In this document: piece after piece, positions 11,830 to 24,592 of the stretch
Layout of the letters: each line of letters starts with the position of its first letter
Numbering within the stretch: position 1 is the stretch's first letter
NCBI GenBank assembly: GCA_949152475.1
Contig: OX424560.1
Span: forward strand, 18,353,106-18,417,105
Reading direction: 5' to 3'
Length of the DNA stretch: 64,000 nt
DNA from: Terebella lapidaria
Lineage: Eukaryota > Annelida > Polychaeta > Terebellida > Terebellidae
Program-made: the position numbers and the translations under genes
The notes under the pieces: generated by a model
What the model saw: the letters and a program-made list of their open reading frames with translations, nothing else
What the model was told of the DNA's origin: nothing
The model's database searches: none

Positions 11830-11880
11830 GACCACGTGACGTCATCAACACTTGTTACCCTTCTCATAATGACGTCACGG
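11830..11880. promoter_or_regulatory. E-box and two full CRE palindromes
   Basis: CACGTG at 11833-11838 overlaps a full TGACGTCA at 11837-11844. A second TGACGTCA lies at 11870-11877. TGACGTCA is the CREB/ATF consensus. An NRF1-like GCATGCGCA occurs about 120 bp further on (near 11998). No transcript start is proven, so this is only a candidate control region. Confidence 0.35.
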
Positions 11881-12503
11881 CACCACTCCTATGGAACATC
11901 ACCGTTCTCATCATCTGACATACAGAGACGAAATACACACTGGTAAATAAATAGTATTGTCAACAATTTACTCCGAGGTAGCACTAAAGTCTAGTACGCA
12001 TGCGCACTGATAGCACGTGTATATTTACAAGCCGGGCAGCTACAATATCCAGACTGACAGGGGATATGTACAACAGAAGGTCTATTGGACGGTTAGAAAG
12101 CAGCGTTACCTTACTATACATCATATACACTTGTTATTCCAAGCTTTCCACCCGCGCGCCATCGCAAAGCAACGTCGGTTATTTATATATGTATCCTTAG
12201 TGCTGTTGGAACTTTGTGTACATCTGTGGTTGCTCCCGTTTTGAACTGCCTCTCCTGCACTCGGAAAAGCCACTGTGGCTTTCAAGTTAGGGTCAAGACC
12301 CAGTCGGCATTGGAACATCACGATCATCCGCTTACAGACATGTACATGCCTAGGTGGTACATTCTTAAACGATCAGACACGAGTAACAAATGTGCTCCAC
12401 ACTGACGTAATACTTTGAACAACGTAGAGCCAGCTTTCCGCATTTCTACTTTGTATCGAACATTTGTTTTGGCAGTGGTTTCTGCTGGCGGTAGACACAG
12501 GAA

Positions 12504-13820
12504 CTAACTTCTACCCTTCCGACTGCGACCGTTTTTGCCGGCGCCACTCTGCAGCTGTACTTGACCTTGACCTTGTGGACAGCTGAGCGGCCGCAGTCGC
12601 GTCCCCTTGCGGCCACACTTGCCTTGTATCCTCGCGCCTCGTGACGTCATGTTCCGTATCCACGGCACGCGACATTTGCACGAGTGTAGCGGCTCGACCC
12701 ACACGTTCAAGCCGGAGATGTCCATGACAGTGGGGAACACATCTTCTGAAAGACTCTCGAAGCGTCCAGTGCGGTTGAATATTGTCATGTACTCTACTTT
12801 GATCAGGGGCGAGAAGACGCCACTTGGCAGCACGCTGGAGTTCACTTCACCCAGCACGAGAATTTTTAACTTCTTCAAACCCTTGAATATTCTAGGGTTC
12901 AAGTTCGTCATGTGTATGATATCCAACGATAGATACTGTATCTTGCGTATGGTGTGCAGCGACTTGTATCCAACGTGTGACAGAGGGTTGGACTCAAGAC
13001 GGATGTGCTGCAGTCTCTTGAGTCCACGAAAGGTGTTCCTATCTAGCCTCGTCAGCTTGTTCGCCTGGAGCTCCAGCCACTTGAGCTTCCACAAGCCACG
13101 GAACAGGTCCTTAGGGAGGAGCTCCAGGTCATTCCTGGAGAGATCCAGACTGCGCAGCCGCTTTAGGTCGGCCAACACGTCCTCGGGAAGCTGATGCAGT
13201 TGGTTGCCCATGAGCTTTAAATGCTCCAGATTGGAGAGTCCTGCAAAGGCGTCAGGTTCCACCTGCTGTATATGATTGTTGTAGAGATAGAGCTCCTGTA
13301 GAAGCGTGTTATTGGCGAAGGCTAGCGATGGTACGCTGCCTATTGAGTTGTGCTCCAGGCGCAGAATGCGAAGCTGTGAGAGGTGCACTAGACTGTTTGC
13401 GGGCACACGTGACAGGGCATTGTCTCGGAGGAGTAGAGTCTCTAGGGTGTCGTCTTGGCCGGAGAAGGCATTGTCATCGATGGTGCTGAGCCAATTGCGG
13501 CTGAGGTCGAGGGACCTGGTCTGGATGTTGAGGAAGGCGCCGTCTGGCAGGTGTGTGATGTTACGTCCAGGGAGCGATAGTGAGAGGAAGACGGTGTCCG
13601 TCTGTGTGAAGTCCGGTACGGCGCCGGAGACGGCGTGACACTTGGCGCGGACGTCGTGGCGGCTGTACCTCGCACCTGCCCACTTGCACCTGCAGCTAGG
13701 ACTGGGACAGACGGGCTGCTGGTGGGAGGCCCGCCTGCTGCCCCCGGCGGCCGCCAGCAGCACGACTATACCGATCACGAGGTGGAGCGGCGACACCGGG
13801 GGTCCGTGGTGCCAGTGCAT
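12504..13820 (-). CDS. Secreted leucine-rich-repeat protein
   Basis: A single uninterrupted frame of 438 codons. Residues ~12-27 form a hydrophobic signal peptide, with an alanine/glycine-rich end. Residues 38-61 are a cysteine-capped LRR N-terminal module (C38, C43, C45, C61). About 12 LRRs of ~24 residues run from ~78 to ~370, with repeated LxxLxLxxNxLxxLP patterns such as LRSLDLSRNDLELLP. C381, C383, C402 and C414 resemble an LRRCT cap. The last ~25 residues are Gln/Gly then Lys/Arg-rich, with no membrane span or GPI-like hydrophobic end, so a secreted or matrix-bound protein is likely. The ATG follows GC-rich DNA. This architecture is common among small extracellular LRR proteins; the ligand and orthologue are unknown to me. 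No intron is needed. Confidence 0.85.
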   Translation of the reverse strand: MHWHHGPPVSPLHLVIGIVVLLAAAGGSRRASHQQPVCPSPSCRCKWAGARYSRHDVRAKCHAVSGAVPDFTQTDTVFLSLSLPGRNITHLPDGAFLNIQTRSLDLSRNWLSTIDDNAFSGQDDTLETLLLRDNALSRVPANSLVHLSQLRILRLEHNSIGSVPSLAFANNTLLQELYLYNNHIQQVEPDAFAGLSNLEHLKLMGNQLHQLPEDVLADLKRLRSLDLSRNDLELLPKDLFRGLWKLKWLELQANKLTRLDRNTFRGLKRLQHIRLESNPLSHVGYKSLHTIRKIQYLSLDIIHMTNLNPRIFKGLKKLKILVLGEVNSSVLPSGVFSPLIKVEYMTIFNRTGRFESLSEDVFPTVMDISGLNVWVEPLHSCKCRVPWIRNMTSRGARIQGKCGRKGTRLRPLSCPQGQGQVQLQSGAGKNGRSRKGRS

Positions 13821-14450
13821 TGTTTACGGGTACTGCTGGGGAGGTTCGACATGGTCCTGTTGGCCCTCCCGGGGCCTAGAATCCCGAACACGGCCTCCGC
13901 TGTCCGGCAACCTGTCCAATACGCCACTGAACATTACCCACTTATCTCGTACTCCGTCTGCTAATACCTCCAACGTGGTGTTCTCAACACATGGCTAACT
14001 ACTTGCAAACCCCCTTCACCGCAAAAATCCAAAGAGCATATGCCACGGATTATGGGGATAAAAAGTACTCCTTTTTGAAGAGTTTTTTCAGCTGGTTCGC
14101 TCGCTCGCTCGATGGTACTGGCGGGTCGGGTTCCTCGTGTTTTTGTCCTCTTTACCTGCACATGGGGATGGATAGTTGCTTGGTTACTCGTCGTGGCTAG
14201 GGGAGACAACGACGACGGAGTTCTAAGCTGCCAGGTGGAGGTCTGATGGCGGCACGTCGGCTGATCGTGAGAGGGTCACTAGGTGACTCGGTACACGCCG
14301 GCCTCTCTCTCTCTCTCCCTCTCGCGCTCGCCACACGGGTTGCCTGCTTGCTTCCAGATGTCCAGCGTACCCCGTCAGCCGCCAGCCAGTTCCGTACGTG
14401 AGCCCTGGATCTCCTCCTGTAACTGCCGCCGCCGTTCGCGACGATAATGA
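13821..14450 (-). promoter_or_regulatory. GC-rich region upstream of the LRR gene
   Basis: CpG-containing, GC-rich sequence lies directly upstream of the LRR start codon, with a CT microsatellite at about 14303-14325. It is the likely 5' UTR and promoter area. No TATA box was evident, and the transcription start is not determined. Confidence 0.35.
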
Positions 14451-17400
14451 TGATGATGAAGATTAAAGGTGCGCTGCTCTGTTTTGCCTTTCGATCCAAG
14501 CGAAGGAGTCCACTACAATACTTCCTCCACTTCAAACAGAGTACCAGGGAAACACAGATTGGACAGAGGAGCTCTAGCCGCTGTATATGTATGTGTGTGT
14601 GTGTGGGGTACACCGCCGCTACAGACAAATTGATCAGCTCGTCCAGGCGAAAGCTAAGTCACTTTGCAAGCGGCTAGACATTGGGACGTTTCTTTGCGTG
14701 GAGAAAAGCTTAGCTTTTGGAAGCCGAAGATCTGTTGTTCGCTAGAAGGAAAATGAGAGAGAACGAACGGACGGAGAACGATTAGCTTGGAAACTCCAGA
14801 GCTTCTCGCAAACGACATGAACACCTTGTTCTGTACCGGGGGCCGTGATAGCGCGCCAGCTGCCACCGCCGCCGCGAGGTTTGGGGGGGGGGGGGGGGGC
14901 TATCTCCCCCTGTATGGATCCCCTTCCTTTTTATTTCGTATCCATGCCCACGTGGGGAAGCATTCACAAGCAAGCAATCACCAGAAACAATTTTAATCCG
15001 TCGGTTAGTTCGAATGAACGTTGCTATGACGATGACTCCGTCGCACGACCGCCGAAATATCCCAGTTCCAACGATGCAAAATTGCTGGTTTTAATCCTAA
15101 TAATTCGTTGTTATGTAATTTTCTGCAGGAAATTGAGCACTACCGCCTACCGCATCTCCTCGAACTGTTTGCTCTGATGCATTCACACGTTCCCCTGCTC
15201 GTGCATTTGTAACTCCCGTACGTATTTGTAGCATTGAAGGGCACCTTCTTCTCGCTCCGTTTCCCCTTGATCCTTCAAAACGATGTCGGAATAATCAGCT
15301 TTGATATATTCCTGACTAGTGTTTGCGTCGATAGAGCTCAGCCTTAGACGGGCTTTCTCTTGATCGGCGTTTACAGAAAACAGGCGTGGATTTGACCCAG
15401 AAGTCGTGTCGGCCAAACAGTCTGCTTTGACCTTCAGTTAATACACGAGATACGGCAGTGCATCTCACAACTGGCTCCTCACTCAGCCAGCCACCCCGCC
15501 ACAGCCAACCTTGTACTCCCTGCAATAGCTCTGATCCAGGCCCAATCTAGCCTCATGAAGAAGACCATGCAGGCATTGACCAAGGTAAGCGTCTTCCGCG
15601 CCACTCGGGAGGCGATAAGCGGTATGGACCTACTTTCGAAATCCGGAATAGATGGATAGGGGTCCGCGGTAGCTGCTACAGCGCTGTTTGAAAAGGTAGC
15701 ACAATCACTGTTGCTGGCTCGAACAGAGTCATTTATACAAACACCATGGAACCGGTCCAGAAAACTACGAAGCCCCTTCTTCTGCAGTGGTCTGGATCTG
15801 AAGTGTGCGGGAGGGCGCTTGGAACTGAATGCATCGTCCATCGGTCCCATTTACACGCTTTCCCGCTCCCTCAAAGCCGCCCCCCGTCCCAACCCCCTCC
15901 CAAAATCCCTTCTGGCTTCCCTATAAACGCGTTTGGTGCTAACTCCGAGAAAAAAAGACAAGCCAAAACGCCAGGTTTTATTCACAGTAGCCTTTTCCCC
16001 TCGATTCCTGGCGTCTGAATACCAGAGCAATAGGCAAAACGTAGCTGGAAAGATAATGTATTTTGTATCATCTTCGTGTGTAGCATCGCTGAAAAATAAA
16101 TGTACAAGAAAAGTCGATAATTTATTTGGTACCGTTTCTCCTTGTAAGAAATGTTTCATTTTCTGCTCGCGCTATTCGCCTATTTTTATTTCCCTCTCGT
16201 TCATTACAAGTAAAATCCATTTTCCAAAGCACCACATTAATTGCTGGCCAATAGTTTTGTGCTCTGCAAACTTCATGTTAATGCATTTAAAATATTTTAG
16301 CATCAATTTAGGACGGCAATGAGTAAGTACAGAGCATAAAATATTGTGTGCTGGGTTGAAAATATATAACGTATTAATATATCGAAATATTTAACCTTCA
16401 ATGGTGCCAGCAGTTCATATGTTTATTCAGGTTAGGTACATGTTACGGTCAATACGCTAGGTGTATGCCTTGATAGAAATGCATTTGGGGTGATTAATAC
16501 AAGGTTAATTAATTGCATGTAGATCTAGTTGAACCTGTTACATATCATGTACAAGACAGGGATGTTGACAACAGCCTAAAAAACTCCCAGACCCCAGCAC
16601 GTCTCGAATCAGATTATTTTCCGGACCAGGATTTCTTGGCCTGTGTCCAAAGGAATCATTTTTAAAAGATCAGCAGTATTTATTTTCACAAATGACGTCA
16701 GTCCTTTGCTGGTAGCTTCAGTGGCGGAGAAGCACTGTCTCGGAGTGGAATAATAAAACAATAGGGGTATTTGGGGTCGATGGTGTGGATAATGACATTA
16801 TCTTCTCATATTTCAGACGTGGCTTGGGCCGATAACAAAAAACATTATGTGTATGGAACGCCTCAAGCCATTATTGCGCACATCAAGAAAAGTTGATGCT
16901 ATTCAATTTGAAAGGTCAGGCGATAGTTTCAAGAGAGAGAGGTGCCATTCTGTTTTACAGTGGAGAGTAAATTATATATGGCATATTTGTCGATATGAAC
17001 CTCCTGTCTCTGAGAGCTAGTTCAGTTCGTCTACCCCGGTGTTTTCGCCGAAATACTCCAATATCCACCGTTTCATATTATCACGGAGTCTACCGCTCAA
17101 ATGTTTCCTTTTTTTAAAATAGATAATGATGTTACTCTCCGTTATCATTATAGTTTATTTCATATACTGTCCAAACTTACGTGGCATAATTATCGTCATT
17201 CACACTCAAAATACAAAAATCAGTGAATATTGTTGTTTATAATTATGTGCTGAATATGAACACATTACCCGTTTCTCAAATTAATTGCTATGAATTTCGA
17301 TATACGATTGAAGTTTATGTAACTTGTATTTCCAATTGGTAATATAAAACATATACTCGTAAGTTCAAAAGATGTGCACGGACCAAATTCAAAAGGTATA

Positions 17401-20400
17401 TATTCTCGGCAATTTTGCTTATGAACAAAAAAAAAAACCCCACAGTGCTGTAAAACCATAAGAAAGGGAAAACTCCATTCACTATTCAATTTTGTATTGT
17501 TTTGTTTGGCCACGTGTCGTCTGGACGGGAGAAATCTCGCACATGAAGGAGAGAATCTCGAATATTTCACCGAGCAGTGAGGGGGGAAATGCGCGCACGC
17601 GGTGAACTTTTCCAGATTTTTTCTCCTCGCCCGCCGAGTTCCCGCAGTTGTCCCTGTGGAATGTTCATAATATACTTCAATTATATAGATGTATTGTTCC
17701 ACAGTATAGCTATTTAACGGCTCAAATCCTTTTTTTCACTGTACCTAACACCATTATAACGTTTGAGGTTAATAGCATCACTTACGAGTTTCAAATGCCT
17801 TTAGGCAAAATCCAGTGAAAATTTTGAAAATTTTATCAGAGTAAAAAATTCATCATGCCATTAACGCTTGGGCACTTGATTTTATCTAGCCACTTGTCGC
17901 GTAAATGTCAAAATATTTAAGTGTAAAACACGCCATTGACAGGGCTCTACGTTATTTTTCTCCGTAGCAAATTGATATTTTATCATCATTTAACACGGCG
18001 ACCATGCACAACTCTGTGATTCACGAGATTGGAGGTTTATGCGCGTGTGTTGCATTACGTCTATGGAACACCCACCAACACATGTGCATTCTGGGCGCGG
18101 GGCGGCCACGCTATGGGAGCGCTATTACGGATTTGCCACCTGTACCGAGTGCAGACTGGGTGGCTTATTACATTAGGGCGGCCCCCGTTGATGCAATTAT
18201 GGGAGGCGCTGATGCAGACGATGGCCGGGTCGACAGAGCATGTCTGCCGCAACACGTTGTGATATCCACGGATATGAAATAGTCTGGAATAAGCGCACTG
18301 AGATGCCCTGAGTTGCCTGGTATTTTCTTACGTTTTTTTTCTCTTCTTTATTACGACCCCCACTCCTAGGCGCCGTATCTCGCCCATCTATTGCAGTCGC
18401 TTCCCTAGTTTTTAATACCTGTTTGTGGTTTTCTTTTTTTTCTCCATAATTATCCTGCCCTATATTGGTTTACTAGGCCATATTTTCTCAATTTTGGACA
18501 TCATGTTCACACTTGAATCTCTGATCGAACACAGCTGTAAAAGCCCACTCTAAGTTATTTATGAGATGATATTGTAGTTGAATAGAAAGTCTCGAGCCCA
18601 AATTTGAATATACAGCGTACCGTTGTCGATCCAAGTCCACTCATATTAACATAATACATTTTTCATTTTTTTTCAATAGTACCAGCAAATAATTAATTAT
18701 GTGATGAATAGTTTTTTTTACCACGACGAGGCAACTGTCCAAAATTCTATTGCAATCTCTTCAGCAACGATGTCATCTTCCTAAAAAATCCTGATATTTT
18801 GTCTGAACACTCTACGACAAATTTTGGCGGAATACTGAATCAATGAACGGCATTGACAGGTAATACTATAGGACCAGCCAATGCAGGTATTGCCAGAGAT
18901 ACTATAGCATAGTCAGGGTTCGTATGTCTGTGATTACAATGCCTATATATGAGGATCTGCCTTGAAAAGAGTCCACTGCTATGCAATTATGTCAAACGTG
19001 TCCTACTGTGTGAAACTACTACGGAATAAGCATCCATTTCTTAGAGTGGAATTGAAATAAATAATTGCAGATATGAAATAGAATACAAAAGTGTTATGGA
19101 CTTCTTTTGGACAACTTGAAAAAGGGTAGGCATAACCAACGTGAAAATATATCCACATAGAGTCATGATTTGACGGCAAATTTCACCTAAACATGTCCAT
19201 GATAATCCCGGCATCATTCACATGAGATTAACCATGTCTGCGATAATCTCCCGAGGGTTGAAGCATATCGTACATGACGACAGTCATGTTTACCGCTAGA
19301 CACGTTGCTATGACAACCAAGTCGTGTAGCGCTGGCCATAAATTTACCTCGCACCAGAGAGTGACTTCCCCGCTTTCTTTACTCAAAATATTCACGACTT
19401 CAAACGTCCGCTGTTCTGTAAACTGAGGGCCGAGACCACCCTGGCTGGGGTAGCTTTGCTTTCAGTAGTGGCTGCATCGCGCAAACGTCAAAAGGAGTAT
19501 AATTAACGAACGTGAGAAACAATCAAGAACAAACGCACCGCGAGAGAGAAAACCGTCGCTTGAGTTCTACCGCTTGGTGCAAACTTTTTCCCCAGCTCCC
19601 AAGCCATGCACCCGGTCTTTTCTTCTCTTTGCCTCCCCTCGATACCCCAGTCGCAGCAATGGACATGAACCATTTGTTCGAATCACGACCAAATCCTTTC
19701 CCACAGTTTATAATGCATGGGTATATGGGTCTCCTATGCGAGGACTTTTGCTTGTAAAAAATTTGCGATGGGTTAAGAGAGACGTTTTTCAGAAGCTGTT
19801 TAAATTTTGGTGTCGCCAACACGCCCCCATCCTGAGAATCATACCAGAAACGAACAAACTTTGTCATAGACTTCAGCGCTTAGCACTTATGAGCAAAATT
19901 AATGTGGATTCTTTCCATTCCCAGTTAGAGGAAGTACCAAAAGGACAACCCATGGAATTCTACCAACCGCGTTGAACCTGCGTGTTTTTTCAAGTTGGAA
20001 ACGGTGTTATGAATGTACCGCCATAAAACAACTGTACACATTTTCCTTATTCATTGGTACACAATGGACGCCGACTAATGCAACACAACAGAGGCCCGGG
20101 CATAAGTAAAACCACAGTTATTCCCCTCAGCGGACCCAGCTATGCCGTTGTTTGTTTAAGCAACCGCAACACAAGGCAACTGGAAGAATTTTCCCATCGC
20201 CAAAGCCAAACAACGATTGGGCAATCGACGTTGCCCGTACGTTATGCAATAGCTATGTGTTCGCTTTGAACTGACACAAGTCTAAACACAACATCCAGCT
20301 TGGCGTAAATGAGGCATTGCTGTGGCCTGTCCCTCGTCCGACGCTGCTGTGGTTCTGCCAGTGCCTTGTGCCACACGCGTGCTGTATGCATGGTTCCTAT

Positions 20401-21006
20401 CTCTTGGTGCAATTTTCCTCGGGGCCTGGCAATGCCTCGATGGTACAGCATTGAAGTGACGATGCTCTTTGAGCTCTTTTAATTGGGGACTTCTTAAACT
20501 AATATGTATTTAATTGGTCACATTTGAAATATATACACAACGCGTTGCCTATATAATGAGCGTATCGGCATTATCATCACTATTTCTGTTTGTTTATAGT
20601 TACAGTTGAACAATATTCCCACCAATTGTGGTTTAAATGAAACGCATCAAATAAGAAGGTGAAATATAGGGGAAAATTAGGAATAATGGATCCTGGACAT
20701 CTTCCCATACTGGTACAAATTGCCTCTATTTCACAATGTTGATAGGGAGGTCAATCCTGTAAAATAAGCTCTAGCAGTTAAGGTCATTGAATTGACGAGT
20801 ATTAAGCATGATATGATGCGACATCCAAATGTCAAATGATACCCAAATGTCATTTATGAAGGCATGCATCCAAATATTTCATAAAGAAAGGTGCACTCCC
20901 AATTATCATGAAAATGATATGATGCAACATATGATCAGATTTCAATAAAATACAACTGCAAATAAAGTCTTTGTTATACGGAACTTGCGAAAGAATGCTT
21001 GAACAA
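14451..21006. other. Non-coding DNA with simple repeats, no gene recognised
   Basis: It contains a GT run near 14588, a G-run of about 18 at 14881-14899, a GC-richer island around 18.0-18.3 kb and T-runs. Frames of 90-145 codons occur (for example minus 15479-15850 and minus 17265-17702) but show no domain, signal or paralogue. I cannot support a gene here. Confidence 0.5.
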
Positions 21007-22226
21007 CGATTAATATTTGGTGTCTTTGTAATACAGTACAGCGAAGATGGTCGAACATCAATGCAATAGATGGTGTCTTTGTAATACAATACAGTGAAGA
21101 AGTGTTGAACATCGATACATTAGTTGGTATTTTTGTAATACAAAACAGCAAAGATGGTTGAACATGGATGCAATAGTTGGTGGCCTTGTAATACAATACA
21201 GCGAAGACTGGTTGAACATCAATGCAATAGATGGTGTTTTTGTAATACAATACAGCAAAGATGGTTGAACATCGATATAATTTTTGGTATTTTTGTAATA
21301 AAATACAGCGAATATGGTAGAACATCGGTACAATATTTGGTGTCTTTGTAATACAATACAGCGAAGAATGGCTGAACATCGATGCAATAGTTGGTGTTTT
21401 TGTGATATAATACAGCGAAGACTGGTCGAACATCGATGTATTAGTTGGTGTCTTTGTAATACAATACAGCGAATATGGTTGAACATCAGTACAATATTTG
21501 GTGTCTTTGTAATACAATACAGTGGAGAAGTGTTGAACATCGATACAATAGTTGGTATTTTTGTAATACAAAACAGCAAAGATGGTTGAACATGGACGCA
21601 ATAGATGGTGGCCTTGTAATTCAATACAGCGAAGACTGGTTGAACATCAATGCAATAGATGGTGTTTTTGTAATACAATACAGCAAAGATGGTTGAATAT
21701 CGATACAATATTTGGTATTTTTGTAATAAAATACAGCGAATATGGTTGAACATCGGTACAATATTTGGTGTCTTTGTAATACAATACAGCGAAGAATGGC
21801 TGAACATCGATGCAATAGTTGGTGTTTTTGTGATATAATACAGCGAAGACTGGTCGAACATCGATGTATTAGTTGGTGTCTTTGTAATACAATACAGCGA
21901 ATAAGGTTGAACATCAGTACAATATTTGGTGTCTTTGTAATACAATGCAGCGAAGATGATTGAACATCGGTACAATATTTGGTGTCTTTGTAATACAATA
22001 CAATACAATACAATACAATACAGCGAATATGGTTGAACATCGGTACAATATTTGGTGTCTTTGCACAATAATACAGCGAATATGGTTGAACATCGGTACA
22101 ATATTTGGTGTCTTTGTAATACAATACAGCGAAGAATGGCTGAACATCGATGCAATAGTTGGTGTATTTGTAATACAATACAGCAAAAAATGGTTGGTCA
22201 TCGATGTAATAGTTGGAGTCTTCTTT
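21007..22226. repeat. 53-bp minisatellite with 8-unit higher-order repeat
   Basis: About 23 head-to-tail copies of a 53-bp unit: GGTGTCTTTGTAATACAATA, then CAGCGAAGATGGTTGAACAT, then CGATGCAATAGTT. Variant units recur in the same order after about 428 bp (for example 21072 and 21500; 21314 and 21742), so roughly eight units form a higher-order repeat present at least twice. A local ACAAT pentamer run lies at 21998-22023. The unit lacks stops in its minus-strand frames, so long frames (up to 365 codons) cross the array. They repeat every 53 residues and are not genes. Confidence 0.9.
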
Positions 22227-23140
22227 GAACTAGCAAGTATACACCATATAAATGTATAACATTGACACTTTGTTACAATCTGATAGCTTCGTAACCACAT
22301 TTGCTCTGAGAGAGAAAAAAAATGTTTTAAAAATAACTTCCCAACGTCCAGTCCCACTTTCCAAGGCCAAAAAGCGAAATATTTTCCAAACGACTGCAAT
22401 ACTACAATGCCTACGGATCATATGGAAACACATTATATCAGAAGGCATGTGAAAAAAGATTTACCAATATCATGTGCATAATACTGGCGTAATTCGTGGT
22501 AAAACCTATACTCGAATTCCAACAAGTCATAATATCAAGAATGTCGTTTGTTTGAAAACAAGTACATTTTCGTCATGTGATAAAACATATTGTAGGGCGT
22601 TATGACGATTCTGCACAAGAATCATGATGGTCGGAATGCGCCGAAATGAAACAGAAACAAATCATAATGCTCTTAAACATTGATAATTGTATCGAAACAT
22701 ATTTCGATAATCGAGCATGACATTTGTGTGAAATAGATTTTCCATCTTGGAATCATATATCAATTCCTCGATACTAAGTCACTTAAGGTTAATTCTTCCT
22801 ATGCGATAATTTTTAAAACAATTCATGGTCATATAATTTTGTATGAAACGACCATCGTGGAAATGGGCGACCAATACTGCTCATGGAAAACTGTGACCTG
22901 AACGAAATATGGGCAATATCGAAACAGTAATCAAGACGTTATTTGCGACTCCAGACAAAATCTGCAACAATTCGGGTGAATAAATATATAATAGTTGTTG
23001 ATAGGAATATTAGGGCAAGAATAACTGTTACAATTTAAGCAAACAACCATAGTATGAAACGCGCACAAGTGCATAAATGTATTTACATGTACCATAAAGT
23101 CGGCAGTTAATGTTGAATAAAGAACTTAATGTTGAATAAA
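22227..23140. other. AT-rich non-coding DNA
   Basis: No gene or repeat boundary could be supported between the minisatellite and the duplicated segment that follows. Confidence 0.55.
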
Positions 23141-23149
23141 AGCACAACC

Positions 23150-23400
23150 ATTGTTTGTGAACCCATTGTTGTCCCTCGCGGTTCTACCTCAGAAAGAACA
23201 ACATATATGTAAATTCTCTGTTGTCATAAATGTGTGATTGTCATCTCCTATAGAGCCATATTATCATCATAATCACGAACGATAATTCCCCGAACATGGA
23301 ACCAAGAGTCATGTAGCTTACCGGCAATTCTATGTCAGTTGTCGTGTGATCAACGGTATGTATGTCAATATAGATGAGTTTTATGCGCCGAAAATATATG
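23150..23400 (-). pseudogene. Possible relic of the 5' end of a gene C-like TRPA gene
   Basis: This segment resembles the 56.08-56.40 kb region holding exon 1 of gene C: both have a CCATTGTTGTC block, an ATCATCATA block and, about 200 bp on, a minus-strand splice donor CCGGTAAGCTA. The coding part has diverged and has no start codon in the matching frame. A decayed duplicate is the simplest reading; no downstream exon was found toward 21-23 kb. Confidence 0.3.
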
Positions 23401-24337
23401 TCCTGCTTACAAATAACAGCACCATCTAGGGATTGTTTGTGATCCTGTAAAAGTGAAAGTAAATCGATCAATGATATATGACTTGTATGCAATTTTGACC
23501 TTAAATCCATCATCAGGCATGACAAATGTTCTTGGTTGTTGTTCAGCCCTGGGCAGGAATCTCCACACACAAGATGATCAGTGTTATAATCCAGGTTTAC
23601 GATCAAAACCAAGTATACATGATGATACGAACTGTGTGCGTTGGCGCCAAACCATGTATACAAATTGCATCCTGTTTTGCAGTACTCGAAGTCATCCAAG
23701 ATCACCGACAGATATTTCATATACTTATACAAACATACAACACATAAAAATATACAGCTTGAAGATAGGGTGTCTAATTCGGGGCCTCCATTCGCTCAAA
23801 AAATTGCCGATAGCATATAAATGTTTGATACTGAGGAGCATGTTCACAGTCAAAATGGTAAAAACACAAGTCCAGCCATAGATATAGAAGAAATAGAATG
23901 TTCATCTTCTACTTTCCTTGCAATGGTCGAACTTGGGAGTGGTTGAATTATCATCCACGTTACGCAAGCAGCTGATATTACAATAATTGTTTTTGTATGA
24001 GTGGTTCGTACGGTGAACTATTATATTTAATAGTTATGTGGACACTTAATTCGGGTCTGGAAGCGCGGAAAGTCTGAACCCCATGTTGTTGGTATTCGAG
24101 ACTGACTTCGCAACAACAGTACTTCACTGGTGCTGGATGTTATTAAAATACTATGTGAGTATGGCATATGTTTTCTGACAACTGCCTACGGTATATGACA
24201 GGGTGTTTATGCTGTTTTATCTCTTTATACCGACATATTATATATTCGCAATTGGTGTCACTTCCTTGATGCCTGTTCTTTCATTGCATGGCAGTATGGT
24301 CACTGTCGGTACTATACTATATTCAACGTCAATTAAA

Positions 24338-24410
24338 AATAGGACACACAATTTGGCCGTAGTTTATTTTGGATCATCGGATCAAATTGAAATTTTGTAT
24401 ATGTCCTAAA
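24338..24410. repeat. Short dispersed repeat (about 70 bp)
   Basis: The block GGCCGTAGTTTATTTTGGAT plus flanks ending in GTCCTAA is echoed in reverse near 63533-63600 (minus strand GGCCGTAGTTTTGTTTTGGA). The ends AGGACACACAATTT and AAATTTTGTATATGTCCT are loosely inverted. Confidence 0.3.
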
Positions 24411-24592
24411 TGAATATAAATTTTGCACCAACTTCTGAAACATCTAAACAATTTGAAAAAAAGTTGTCAGTGTAGCCCATTTCGAAATGATGTTGAATTT
24501 AGCAAATGTACTTGCCTGTAGTTGTTCATTGGAAACCTTTTCAATTATTATTTTTCCAGAGGACAACCCAGTCAATTCCGAATCATTCAACA

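Noticed and set aside
12607-13194. Plus-strand 195-codon frame
   Set aside because: Antisense to the LRR coding sequence; Ser/Arg/Leu-rich with no domain.
15479-15850. 123-codon minus-strand frame with a hydrophobic C-terminal half
   Set aside because: No family, signal or paralogue recognised and no splice context; could be chance.
17265-17702. 145-codon minus-strand frame
   Set aside because: Low-complexity and codon use like the surrounding AT-rich DNA; no recognisable motif.
21058-22155. 365-codon minus-strand frame and several shorter ones on both strands in the minisatellite
   Set aside because: The peptides repeat every 53 residues and shift frame with the 53-bp unit, so they are by-products of a stop-poor tandem repeat.
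23241-23732. 163-codon minus-strand frame ending in hydrophobic residues
   Set aside because: Only the part around the donor resembles the gene C 5' region, and the frame reads through that donor; no domain.
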